Part shown: positions 1 to 11,174 of the stretch, piece by piece
Layout of the letters: each line of letters starts with the position of its first letter
Position numbering within the stretch: position 1 is the stretch's first letter
DNA from: Chrysomallon squamiferum
Lineage: Eukaryota; Mollusca; Gastropoda; Neomphalida; Peltospiridae
Assembly: GCA_012295275.1 (NCBI GenBank)
Contig: CM022678.1
Span: 10,875,782-10,890,781 of the forward strand
Direction of reading: 5' to 3'
DNA: 15,000 bases
Notes under the pieces: model-generated
Database searches by the model: none
The model's input: the letters and a program-made list of their open reading frames with translations, nothing else
Told to the model about the DNA's origin: nothing
Translations under genes and position numbers: made by a program

Positions 1-82
1 AAATAAATAAATAAACAAATAAGCAAGCAAACAAACAAACAAACAAACAAACAAAAATATAAAATAAAACAAAACAAAATAG
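1..82. repeat. (AAAT)n/(CAAA)n compound microsatellite
   Basis: AAAT units pass through AAGC to about seven CAAA units, then AAAAC/AAAAT pentanucleotides. The left edge is cut by the window boundary. Confidence 0.85.
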
Positions 83-398
83 GTCTCTTTGATAACGAAA
101 ATTACACGTAACAGAAACTTTTCTTCCGTCAACTTTTGACGATCGATTTGGTACCAGAGCGCGTGACCAGCTCGCTTTAAACCAGAGAGATCTGCCAGCC
201 AGACATATTTCCAGAAGGTCATGCTTCCAAATTGATCAGAACTGAGACTGTTTGTTCTTATTACACAAGATTCCAGGACGCTGTTATCTCTGTATTACTG
301 CAGATAATTGCCATGTCACCAGTTTGCCAGCACCAGAAACACGCAGACTGTGACCCCTCACCATGTAACCGACATGAGGCTGTGGTTTTCTGTTTGTT
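83..398. other. Unique sequence, no gene seen
   Basis: This segment is mixed-composition, non-repetitive DNA. A forward open frame from 232 enters the following trinucleotide repeat and becomes poly-leucine. Its first 50 residues match nothing I recognise and it has no splice or domain support, so I do not call it a gene. Most likely it is intron of the aquaporin gene. Confidence 0.4.
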
Positions 399-434
399 GC
401 TGTTTTTACTATTTTTGCTGTTTTTACTATTTTT
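399..434. repeat. 18-bp tandem duplication
   Basis: GCTGTTTTTACTATTTTT occurs twice head-to-tail (399-416 and 417-434), immediately before the trinucleotide array. Confidence 0.85.
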
Positions 435-438
435 AAAA

Positions 439-492
439 AAGTTATTATTATTGTTGTTGTTGTTGCTGCTGCTGCTGCTGCTGTTGTTGTTG

Positions 493-523
<31 letters not shown>

Positions 524-592
524 TTGCTATTTTATTGTTATTATTATTGTTATTATTATTCTTGTTGCTATTGTCGTTATTATTATTATTTT
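439..592. repeat. Imperfect TTA/TTG/CTG trinucleotide array
   Basis: Blocks of TTA, TTG and six or seven CTG units alternate for about 150 bases. The phase is largely maintained, suggesting a single array diversified by point mutation. It generates an artefactual poly-leucine frame. Confidence 0.85.
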
Positions 593-600
593 ACATTTCT

Positions 601-780
601 GTTATACATTAAGTTATACATTAAAGTTATAAATTACCGTTACATGTTGCAATTATACATTACATTGGTTACGTATTAGTTATACATTACAGTTATACAT
701 TACCGTTACATGTTGCAATTATACATTACATTAGTTACATATTAGTTATACATTACAGTTATACATTACCGTTATGCAAT
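601..780. repeat. 66-bp minisatellite built from TTATACATTA-like words
   Basis: The string ACCGTTACATGTTGCAATTA starts at 636 and 702, and ACCGTTATGCAA starts at 768, a strict 66-base spacing. Within the unit, TTATACATTACA recurs, so the 66-mer itself derives from a shorter motif of about 12-14 bases. Confidence 0.85.
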
Positions 781-790
781 ATTATTATTT

Positions 791-880
791 ACTGTCGTTA
801 TATATTACTGTTATATATTACTGTTATATATTACTGTTGTATATTACTGTTATATATTACTGTTATATATTACTGTTATA
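791..880. repeat. 13-bp tandem repeat ACTGTTATATATT
   Basis: About six and a half units run in register from 807. Unit 3 has one substitution (TTG for TTA) and the first unit has a 3-base insertion. The motif is a relative of the word inside the neighbouring 66-bp unit. Confidence 0.88.
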
Positions 881-900
881 CAGATCGGTCATATATTACT

Positions 901-1074
901 GTCGGTCTCAAAAGAGGAGTAACCAATTAGAATAAGAAATCAGATCAGACACGAAATATTGCGTTGCACGTGGCTGTTATGTATTACCGTTACACACATA
1001 ACTCTCGTATACATTATTACCGTCAGTCTCTGAAGATGAATAACCAATCAGACTAAGAAATCATATCAGACCCG
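901..1074. repeat. Direct repeat of 53 bp at 121-bp offset
   Basis: Positions 901-953 and 1022-1074 align without gaps at 44 of 53 positions (shared core TAACCAAT and AAGAAATCA). Sequence before each copy also shares TATTACYGTTA words, so the duplicated unit is probably the whole 121 bases and includes part of the 13-bp array. Confidence 0.75.
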
Positions 1075-2032
1075 GCCGCTGTCTATTTCATTTCCACATC
1101 GAGGCCATCTACTTTTGCATTGATTGTCAATACGTCTAATAAAACTGCAACCTTCTTTTGATATCATCCCCCCCCCTCCCTTCCCCCCACCAACCCCAAT
1201 CACGGCTGGACGATTTAGAATATCAGACAAGTGGTTTGCAGCGCCCTCTGGAACATTTCCCACGACTGGTCACCAGCACGCGCACCAATAAAAAATAATC
1301 AAACAAATTTCACCGAGTAATTGTTAGACGCCTCGTCGAAGCTGCTATAGAAATGCCGTCGTCGGGGTCGCTTGCTCTTAAGATTTCAATTGTTGTAATC
1401 GCTGTTGTCGGGGGTTACGAAGTCGAGAGAGATGAAATGAAAAAAAAAAAAAAAAAAAAAGGTCTCGATGGAGAATTCTGCTCTGATGGATTTTTTTTGT
1501 GTTTTCGCGAGGAGCGGATTTCGGGGGCGGTGGGTGGGTTGGGGGAAAAGCAGGCGGTGATGGTTTTGTTATTGCAAGCTTCAGGATGAAATCGAATGAA
1601 TTACGTGCAGCAACAGCAACAGCAACAACAACAAGAAAATAGTTTAGTGATATTAGGTTGGATGCGGTTTATAGATTAAGGAATAAATGGATCGCAGGCA
1701 GATCAATGGATAATAGAAGGATGTACGGATTATAGACAGATTATACACAGGCATATACATAATTATGGATAGGATAGATAGACAGACAGATTAGCAAAAA
1801 AAAAAAAAAAAAAATGTTTTCCTTGTACATTTTTTTTTTACTTTCTGTTAATACACCAGCCAACAGCAGATTCGTAAACACAAGGATAAATTTTAAAAAG
1901 AAAAAATGTAAAATAAATAAATAAAGAAAATAAAAGAATAATAAAATAAAACCCGAGTCTTTAAAGCAGAAATCTTTTCTAAAACGCAATGTCTGTTAAG
2001 TGGTTGTAATTGTTTGTATGTATGTGTGTATT
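1075..2032. other. Unique sequence with two quadruplex-type motifs and A runs; no gene seen
   Basis: The segment contains a C-rich tract at 1168-1197, a G-rich tract at 1523-1545, poly(A) runs at 1438-1460 and 1797-1814, and a short CAACAG/CAACAA cluster near 1610-1635. Open frames here (1353-1589 forward; 1066-1263 and 1741-1989 reverse) are crossed by homopolymers and show no domain. Confidence 0.5.
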
Positions 2033-3690
<1,658 letters not shown>

Positions 3691-3839
3691 CACTTACGCA
3701 ATCAGTAACTATTCCTTTCGTTACAAACACTGAAACAGGCAGACATTTTGTTAAAATAGTTCGCGATATAAATGCATGTTGGAAGTTTTTCTTTCTAATT
3801 TATGCTTGTGTTTACGACTATGTTATAGGTTAGCTTAAT

Positions 3840-4560
3840 GGAAGATAGTGAAGAAAAAAAAGAAAAAAGCGTCGAGAAAAATTCTTGTTACTTTCGACAG
3901 CTATATTTATGTTCGGCAGGCCAGAAAAAAATTCCGCTGTCATGGAACTTCCTCATAAATATTATCGTGTCTTGAGAAGAAGTAGAAAAAAAAAAAAAAC
4001 GGAAAAAGAAAGAAACTGGAAAGAAAAAGGAAAGAAACTGGAAAGAAAAAGGAAACAAACGAAAAAGGAATGAAAGAAAGAAAGATAGTAAGAGGAGAGA
4101 TAATAAAATAAATGACAAATGGAAGAACGGAAAAGAAAGACAAAAATAGAATAAGACAGATAAACAGACAGACATATAAACAGATAAGAGATGTATATTT
4201 ATATATATATAAACCGAGAACAGACACGGTCAGACAGACAAATAATATATATGCAAATTTTATTACAAGGAAAAAAAAAAAGAATAAGGAAACAAAGAAA
4301 AAGTAGTTTTAAAAGACTGAAAGAAAGATAGAATAAAATGAAAAAAAAATTAGACGAAAAAAGGGAAAACAAAGAAAATAGAACAGTTATAGAAAAAAAA
4401 AATGAAAATGAATAAATAATAATAAAAACAGAAAAATAAGAAATAATAAATAACTAAATAAGAAAAAAAAAATATACAAGAAAGGCAGAAGGTATTAAAG
4501 AAAACGAAAGAAATAAAAATAAAAAAAAAAAAAAAATAAAAAACCAGCGAAGTAAACGAC
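3840..4560. repeat. Purine-rich (A/G) low-complexity strand
   Basis: For about 700 bases the plus strand is overwhelmingly A and G, with words such as GAAAGAAA, GGAAAAAG and AATAAAT. It includes a 22-bp tandem duplication with GAAACTGGAAAGAAAAAGG starting at 4012 and 4034, and poly(A) at 3986-3999. No gene is seen. Translations are Lys- or Phe-rich artefacts. Confidence 0.7.
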
Positions 4561-4620
4561 AACATCAAATGTTCTAAGAAAACAGAAGTTTCGTTGACAG
4601 AATATCAACACAACACAACA

Positions 4621-4668
4621 ACACGTGTTGAAAGACACACGTGCATTGAAAAACACGTGCATTGAGAT
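4621..4668. repeat. Three 16-bp units, each carrying CACGTG
   Basis: ACACGTGTTGAAAGAC, ACACGTGCATTGAAAA and ACACGTGCATTGAGAT are consecutive. The palindrome CACGTG lies at 4622, 4638 and 4654. CACGTG is the canonical E-box bound by bHLH factors; binding is not implied by sequence alone. Confidence 0.8.
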
Positions 4669-4689
4669 AAAACAAATACACAACCGGAA

Positions 4690-5102
4690 TCGAAGATTTT
4701 TTTTTTTTTTTTTTTTACGTTAAACCGAGGCTGACTGACAGCAGACGAGAACACCAGATGGCGCTGTTCAAGGCGGCGGGGGGAAACGATATTACAAATT
4801 ACCAAAACCTCGCCAATGTTCCCCTACACGATGAAAACAGGCAGCTTGACAGGAAGGCCTGTTTATCAGTTTCACGGTGTTAACTGCGCGCTGTGTTTTC
4901 TCCGTTGCTTTGTTTCGAGTTGTATGAGAAGACGCGTGTTTGTGACGTGTTAAAAGCCGGCATCTTTGTTTTGCGGACTTTGACGATCTGTGCACGACCA
5001 AAAATGTTAAGTGGACGTTTTCGAACGCGAAGATTAACTTACCTTTCGCTTTTAATTTATCTGTGTAGACAAACACATCTACCTGCACGTGAATCACACT
5101 AA
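4690..5102. other. Unique CpG-containing segment, no gene seen
   Basis: This island of complex sequence lies between low-complexity zones. It has an inverted repeat AAACAGGC (4835-4842) / GCCTGTTT (4857-4864) with a 14-base loop. Frames on both strands (4792-5097 reverse, 4893-5102 forward) show no recognisable domain. An unrecognised exon cannot be excluded. Confidence 0.4.
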
Positions 5103-5114
5103 CACAGATTACAC

Positions 5115-5144
5115 ACGTACATAATGTATAGAGATATCTTCAGA

Positions 5145-5191
<47 letters not shown>

Positions 5192-5575
5192 GTAGATCTA
5201 TATAAATATAACAAAACAACGCATCTTCACAAACGTACATAATATATAAAGATATCTTCAGACGTACACACACACACACACACACATACGTAGATCTATG
5301 TAAATATAACAAAACAACGCATCTTCACAAACGTACATAATGTATAGAGATATCTTCAGACGTACACACACACACACACACACACACATACGTAGAACTA
5401 TGTAAATATAACAAAACAACGCATCTTCACAAACGTACATAATATATAAAGATATCTTCAGACGTACACACACACACACACACATATACATATATAAATG
5501 TAACAAAAAGAGGCATCTCCACATACACATACACACACAGATTAACATAAGCGTAATATATAAAGGCACGTACAT
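5115..5575. repeat. A-B-A-B higher-order tandem repeat with CA spacers
   Basis: A 35-base block (ACGTACATAAT...CTTCAGACGTAC) occurs at 5115, 5233, 5331 and 5433. Copies 1 and 3 are identical (GTATAGAG) and copies 2 and 4 are identical (ATATAAAG). Each is followed by a CA run of variable length. After the first three runs comes a second conserved block (CATACGTAG, CTATRTAAATATAAC, AAAACAACGCATCTTCAC). A decayed fifth copy follows near 5546-5575. Confidence 0.9.
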
Positions 5576-5714
5576 ACACGCGCACACATATTAATATAAA
5601 TGTACACGCATACATTCATATACCTGGTATCTATACAGACCAACATATTTACAGACATAGAGGCATACAAACACAAATATAATTCTCAAATGTAATAATC
5701 AGTATAATACATGA

Positions 5715-5871
5715 ATACATACATGCACCTACCTAACTACCTAAATTTACATTCATTCATACATACATATACATATATACATGCATACATGCACACACAC
5801 ACACACGCACACACAAACACACACACACACGCATACATACATGCACCTACCTATCTACCTAAATTTACATT
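5715..5871. repeat. 39-bp direct repeat, 118-bp offset
   Basis: Positions 5715-5753 and 5833-5871 match at 38 of 39 bases (core ACATGCACCTACCT, then CTACCTAAATTTACATT). The intervening DNA is CATA/CACA-rich. Confidence 0.88.
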
Positions 5872-5875
5872 TACA

Positions 5876-5878
<3 letters not shown>

Positions 5879-5941
<63 letters not shown>
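5879..5941. repeat. (CA)n microsatellite
   Basis: An uninterrupted CA array of about 31 units is followed by a short (TA) stretch. Confidence 0.95.
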
Positions 5942-6517
<576 letters not shown>

Positions 6518-6609
6518 AATTAAAACTCTAATATGCACGCTTATTTGTATTTATGTGTGTGCAGATGTGTGCATATATCTATCTCAATATATGGGTATAA
6601 ATGACACAC

Positions 6610-6645
6610 GTGTGTGTGTGTGTGTGTGTTGTATGTGTGTGTGTT
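6610..6645. repeat. (GT)n microsatellite
   Basis: GT units are interrupted once by TTGTAT. They are preceded by ACACAC, so the junction CACACGTGTGTG is palindromic. Confidence 0.85.
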
Positions 6646-6687
6646 TCATGTACATATAAGAATACGGATAAGTAGATAATGAATGAA

Positions 6688-6691
6688 AGAG

Positions 6692-6755
<64 letters not shown>
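6688..6755. repeat. (GA)n microsatellite
   Basis: This is a GA array with a single slip (GAAGAG) near 6709. It starts within a GAATGAAAGA context. Confidence 0.93.
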
Positions 6756-6759
<4 letters not shown>

Positions 6760-7070
6760 GAAGGCAGACAAACATATAACAACAAATACAGTACATTAAC
6801 ACAGAAAGTGTAAAAAGTCATGTATTTCTGGCAGCTACTTAAATAAAAATAAAAAAATCCCTGTAGAATCAAATATCCTAGAGATAAACATCTTAATAGC
6901 AGCTACTTACTGTGATATAATTAATAACAGCGCTAATGTAGCCAGGAAACACGTACTTAAAGGCAGTGTAATGGTGAAGAAACGTCCAATTAAAATAGAA
7001 AGTAAACGACACTGCGACACTTAAAATAGAAACTGATACATATTTGTGTGGGCGTGTAGTCGGGTTATTG

Positions 7071-7073
<3 letters not shown>

Positions 7074-7159
<86 letters not shown>
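7074..7159. repeat. (AG)n microsatellite in the intron next to the aquaporin exon
   Basis: This pure AG array of about 43 units begins about 110 bases downstream of the exon's splice donor. On the gene strand it is a CT tract. Confidence 0.95.
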
Positions 7160-7161
<2 letters not shown>

Positions 7162-7266
7162 TATAACGAAAGAGTGAAAAAAATAAAACTAGTGAGAGAC
7201 AGACAGAAGTATAAATTTCCTTAAGCAATTCAATGACGTCATCAACAATGCAGTCATGACGCAGTT

Positions 7267-7275
7267 ACTTACCCG
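7267..7275 (-). other. 5' splice donor of the aquaporin exon
   Basis: Read on the minus strand, the exon ends TTGTACGG followed by GTAAGT, a near-perfect metazoan U1 site (GT at 7272-7271). The reading frame would hit TAA immediately after, exactly where the homology to Bib/AQP4 pauses, so the intron boundary is well supported. The split codon is GG|N, a phase 2 intron following the conserved ALLYG. Confidence 0.85.
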
Positions 7276-7696
7276 TACAACAGCGCAGCACCGGCGATCC
7301 CGCCTCCGCACTGAGCGATGACGTACATGCATCCTCTTAGAAGGGTCACCTTGCACGTCAACGTCATGGCGATGCTGACGACGGGGTTGAAGTGGGCGCC
7401 GGATATGTGACCAAAGCACTGCACGAGCGTCGCCATGGTGAAACCGAACGTGAGGGACACGAGGAGGACGTGGTACCTGAGGTCGTAAAGTCCTCGCAGA
7501 ACAGGGTGGAGCTGCAGCCCAGCAACACGTAGAACATCGTCCCGAGACATTCGGAAATAACCGCTCGCCAGAACTCCACGGTGCGGATTTCCACTTTCAT
7601 CACCATGGCGGCCACTTCGCACAGCCCCAGCTTCCTGTAAGTGCTCGACTGGGGGGTGCTGCTGGCGTTCTGCACGTGCGTGTACTGCCCCGGCAT
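7273..7696 (-). CDS. bib: First coding exon of a Big brain / AQP4-like aquaporin, with an apparent frameshift
   Basis: This exon encodes the N-terminal part of a MIP-family membrane channel. The start at 7696 has an in-frame upstream TAA at 7742-7744 and lies 31 codons before MVMKVEIRTVEFWRAVISEC, which closely resembles the segment preceding TM1 in Drosophila Big brain. TM1 runs to about FYVLLGCSS (residues 43-63). After a frame change, the other frame reads YHVLLVSLTFGF (TM2), then LVQCFGHISGAHFNPV (the half-helix loop normally ending NPA) and YVIAQCGGGIAGAALLYG (TM3). The QCFGHISGAH and AQCGGGIAGAALLYG strings are diagnostic of the Bib/AQP4 branch. The exon ends at a GTAAGT donor (intron phase 2). 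The first frame runs on out of register from about 7520-7480, so a one-base indel is present. TM4-6 and the second NPA are not in the window. Big brain acts in Notch-linked neurogenesis in flies; vertebrate AQP4 transports water. The function here is not determined. Confidence 0.87.
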
Positions 7697-8469
7697 GATG
7701 ACGACGTTTTCGTTCGTCCGTTCTAATCCGATTTGAAGAATTTAACGTTTTTTGGGGGAATGAAAATTTTTCCAGGCTTCAGTTCACACACACTTTGTTT
7801 GTTTTCTTTTTTATTTCGTTTCTTTTTTTTTTTTTCTTTTTTTTTTTTTTACCCCGGAACTTACTTCAGAAAGACATTCTTCTGGTTATTTTTGGAATAA
7901 AAAAATATTCACAATATATTCGAAAATAAATATCTTCTTCTTATTTTGTATGAGATCCAAAACGTTTAGAATTTATTTGAAAGTTTAAATTTAACAGAAT
8001 TTAGTTCCTTTTCTTTATTTTTTTTTTTTCCCCCGAAATTAATTTGAAATTAAAACTTTTTTTTTTCTGAATTAAATTGTTCGATTAGTCGAATTAATTA
8101 ACTAATTTGAAAAGTTTTCAGAAATCTGTTTTTAATTAAACAAATTATTACGATTAATAAAAATATCTGTCAACAATTCTGGGATATATTAATTTCAAAA
8201 TAAAACATCCTAATAATTAATTCAGAATTCAAAAAAAACTGAAACAAAAACTTTTTTCACAACTTTCTCAATCACGTTAATCAAATTCCAGAATGAAGAC
8301 TCCCGCACTCCGTTTCGAAAAAGAAAATCACTTTTTCTCGAAAATGAAATATCAAATTTTCTCTGAATGAAATATTAATTCTTTTTTTTTTCTCAATGAC
8401 AAACACTCTGAATGATTGATTGATTATTACCGTTAATTATTTAAAAATCCTAGAATCAGTCTAACAGTT
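7697..8469. other. AT-rich 5' flank of the aquaporin start codon
   Basis: In gene orientation this precedes the ATG. The first 45 bases are complex and could be 5' UTR. Farther out come pyrimidine tracts (7806-7850) and AATT-rich DNA with short inverted repeats (for example TTCGA-TTAG-TCGAA near 8081-8094, and 8313-8343). I could not place a transcription start. Confidence 0.4.
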
Positions 8470-8498
8470 AGAAAAAAAAAAAAAAAAAAAAAAAAAAA
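8470..8498. repeat. Poly(A) run, 28 bases
   Basis: This is a pure A homopolymer on the plus strand, preceded by GTTAG. No retroposon body or target duplication is evident. Confidence 0.9.
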
Positions 8499-8519
8499 TC
8501 AAACGTACAGACACAAAAC

Positions 8520-8930
8520 TTTCATTTATTCCGTGTGGCTCCAGCCAGAACCTAAACGCATCTGAATCGAGCTGAACTTAATTCCAACCGTCTAACCTCT
8601 CTCTCTGCCTCACAGAAGTACAATCGTACCTCCTCCACTCGCGGATCTCACTGGCGATATTAATTGGTCCGAATTCTTCTCGGTTTCTTCCAAGCTGTTT
8701 ACATTAGGAGAATGTCAGCGGATCTACAGATGAGCTCGACATAATCTCTTTCTCTCTCGTCGTGTTTGCCGTCCCTCTTAATTTGCTCCTTCTTGTGTCG
8801 TCTGCTACGTGAGCACGCGCGCAGAACGTTCCAGTGTGAAGCAGACGCGCGGATTCACCGCGCCGACTCAGACGGGCAGGAAGAAGAAAAGAAAACCTCG
8901 AAGGGAAAAAAGCGTATAGACCGCTTCAAG
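8520..8930. other. Complex, CpG-richer segment upstream of the aquaporin gene
   Basis: This segment contrasts with the AT-rich DNA around it and has CpG clusters such as GAGCACGCGCGCAG and GACGCGCGG at about 8810-8860. A promoter or non-coding first exon of the minus-strand gene would be plausible here, but I see no TATA/Inr arrangement or splice pair that proves it. Confidence 0.25.
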
Positions 8931-8932
8931 CG

Positions 8933-8933
<1 letters not shown>

Positions 8934-8968
<35 letters not shown>
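8934..8968. repeat. Poly(A) run, about 34 bases
   Basis: This long A homopolymer lies in a Lys-codon-like AAG-rich context. It ends at GGTAGAAG. Confidence 0.9.
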
Positions 8969-8971
<3 letters not shown>

Positions 8972-9540
8972 TAGAAGAAAATAAAAAATAAAAATAAGAG
9001 GTGTATTTCTTAGTAGTTATTCGCGTTCCATATGAATACCGCGAATATTTGCAGAGACAATTCTCTGCCGGCACTTCCTGGTTTTTCGACAACGCGTGAA
9101 ATACGAAACCCTGAACAATTCCCGATTACTTGCAGAACGGCCGCAAAGCACTTTCGACATTAAGGTTGCTTTCACTAAATCAATTCCCAGTGGTAATGAT
9201 GTTAACATTTGCCAGTGGAAAGAAAAAAGAAAAAATTAAAAAACAAAAAAATGACCCCGATTCATTGTTCTGTTTATCAAATCATGAGGCACTTTAGTTT
9301 AATCTTCTGAAGCAAAGTTTCGCTGTTTATACAATAACTAAAACAATTAAGATAATTAATTCTTCTCATGTTACAGTATTTACACTGTTATTTATTGATT
9401 TCTTTTCCGCGTTTTCTGCTTCATAATTTGTCAGATTAAAGTATTTTATTTTACCATAATCTTCTGAAGATGATGATAAAGATGATGATTCGAAAGAAGT
9501 ATATGACTTTGTAAACTTTTATTTATTATCTGTATATATG
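8969..9540. other. AT-rich unique sequence, no gene seen
   Basis: No domain-bearing frame, RNA gene or terminal repeats were found. The word AATCTTCTGAAG recurs near 9301 and 9460, but the flanks do not align. Confidence 0.5.
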
Positions 9541-9632
9541 TATACAGATAGATAGATATATAGACAGACAGACAGACATAGATAGATATAGATACACAAA
9601 AATAAATAAATAAATAAATAATGATGATGATA
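9541..9632. repeat. (GATA)/(GACA)n, then (AAAT)n and (GAT)n
   Basis: GATA and GACA tetranucleotides (9543-9596) pass into AAAT units (9598-9622) and then ATG/ATA trinucleotides. Confidence 0.85.
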
Positions 9633-9678
9633 ATGGTGAGAAAAAGACGATGTTGATGGAAGCAATCTTATCATAAAA

Positions 9679-9679
<1 letters not shown>

Positions 9680-9717
<38 letters not shown>

Positions 9718-9718
9718 T
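9680..9718. repeat. (ATG)n trinucleotide array
   Basis: About 12 uninterrupted GAT/ATG units. Degenerate GAT and AAT words continue to about 9835. Confidence 0.9.
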
Positions 9719-10040
9719 CATTGGTGATAGTGATAATAATAATGAAGATACTACTGGAAACAAATATTGTGGCATATAACGACTATAATGATGATGCTAA
9801 TAATAATAACGATGATGGTGACGTGAGGATGATGTGACGGTAATAAAACTTGTGATGTCGTTGAGAAAAATAAAGGGACACAACTACAACGAGTATTTAA
9901 AGTGTTTATTACTTTTACTCTGTACAGAAAAAAATATATAGACAGAAAGAAATTTAATTTTATAAACACACTTCTGAACAATCCGTCGTCCACAGAAAAA
10001 TGATCATATTCACAAATGTAAAAAATTTACACACAGTTAA

Positions 10041-10235
10041 AATAATAGTAGTAGTAGTAGTAGTAGTAGTCGTAATCGTAGTAGTGGTAGTAGTAGTTGT
10101 GGTAATAGTAAAAGTAATAATAATAATATCAGTAACAGTAGTGATAGTAGTAGTAGTAATAGTAATAATAGTAATAGTAACAATAGTAATAATAATAGTA
10201 ATATAATGAAGAATAATAATAATAATAATAATAAT
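10041..10235. repeat. (GTA)/(ATA)n trinucleotide array
   Basis: This GTA-rich array changes progressively to ATA/AAT units. It yields spurious poly-Val/Ile frames forward and poly-Leu frames on the reverse. Confidence 0.9.
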
Positions 10236-11038
10236 AAACGAAATAACTGATAGAAATAATCATGATAGTTAACTATCATTCTTTCATTTATATATTATTT
10301 TTATTTTTATTGATATTTTCTTTTCTTTTCAGGTATGAATTGTCCTTCATCTTTGGTAGCTTTTTGTTAATTTATTGATTGTTACTCTTTGTTATAACTG
10401 TTATATTTATTTAAGCAATATTTTATAAAAACGACAAAAACGACTAAACATTAAATTTTGCCTTTTTACATAATTCTTACAACCGAAATACAATGTAATG
10501 ATACATATAAGATACACACATTCAGACAGACACGTATACACACTTGTAAATGAATGTGTGTTTGTGTGTGTGTGTGCGTGTCTGTGTCCGTGAGTCTGTG
10601 TGTACACAGAAAAGGGAGATAAATATTCAAGTATGATTTACCCATAAACATACATATCACAACAGTTATCTAAAATTTCAAAACACAATAACACAAAGGT
10701 AAAACTATTTACAGCACGATGTATAAATAACACCAAGTTCTGTATAACTTAGCATCTGAAATTCTGAAGTTTAATATAAAATATGCATATAAAATATTTG
10801 TTTGCCCTTTCAATGTTTTATTCTCTATTCTGTGCGATATGAAAAATGCAGTTTGTAATTTTATTGTTTTATTTACGTTTCTTGTTAATGAACGATGATG
10901 ACTGTCCTTTTATGACGTCATTTCGTTGACAGACATGCAAACTGGCCATTTAAAATAATAACTTCATTATTGTCATATTTTATTTTAACTATTTTTTTTT
11001 TTTGATTGAAATCTAGTAAATATAATTTTAATTGACAA
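10236..11038. other. AT-rich unique sequence, no gene seen
   Basis: The segment includes a short TG patch (10556-10576) and an AAAGGGAGATAAA word at 10611. No coding, RNA or transposon signature was recognised. Confidence 0.5.
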
Positions 11039-11055
11039 ATTAAATAAATAAATAA

Positions 11056-11094
<39 letters not shown>

Positions 11095-11127
11095 TAATAA
11101 TAATAATAATAACAACAATAAGAATAA

Positions 11128-11174
<47 letters not shown>

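Noticed and set aside
232-612. 126-codon forward frame rich in leucine
   Set aside because: The leucines come from the TTA/TTG/CTG array. The short unique N-terminus has no recognisable domain.
4835-4864. Hairpin AAACAGGC/GCCTGTTT as an RNA element
   Set aside because: An 8-bp stem with a 14-base loop is expected by chance at this length. There is no supporting context.
5115-5467. CRISPR-like array (35-base repeats at 98-118-base spacing)
   Set aside because: The spacers are CA microsatellites plus a second conserved block, not unique sequences, and the setting is eukaryotic.
7481-7550. A micro-intron (GTGTTG to CTCAG) to explain the aquaporin frame change
   Set aside because: It would remove the conserved end of TM1, and the donor is weak. 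A one-base indel is simpler.
8470-8968. Processed retroposon or SINE suggested by long poly(A) runs
   Set aside because: I found no tRNA-like or LINE body next to the A runs and no flanking target duplications.
10037-10279. Poly-leucine membrane-like small protein
   Set aside because: It is the reverse-strand translation of the GTA/ATA trinucleotide array.
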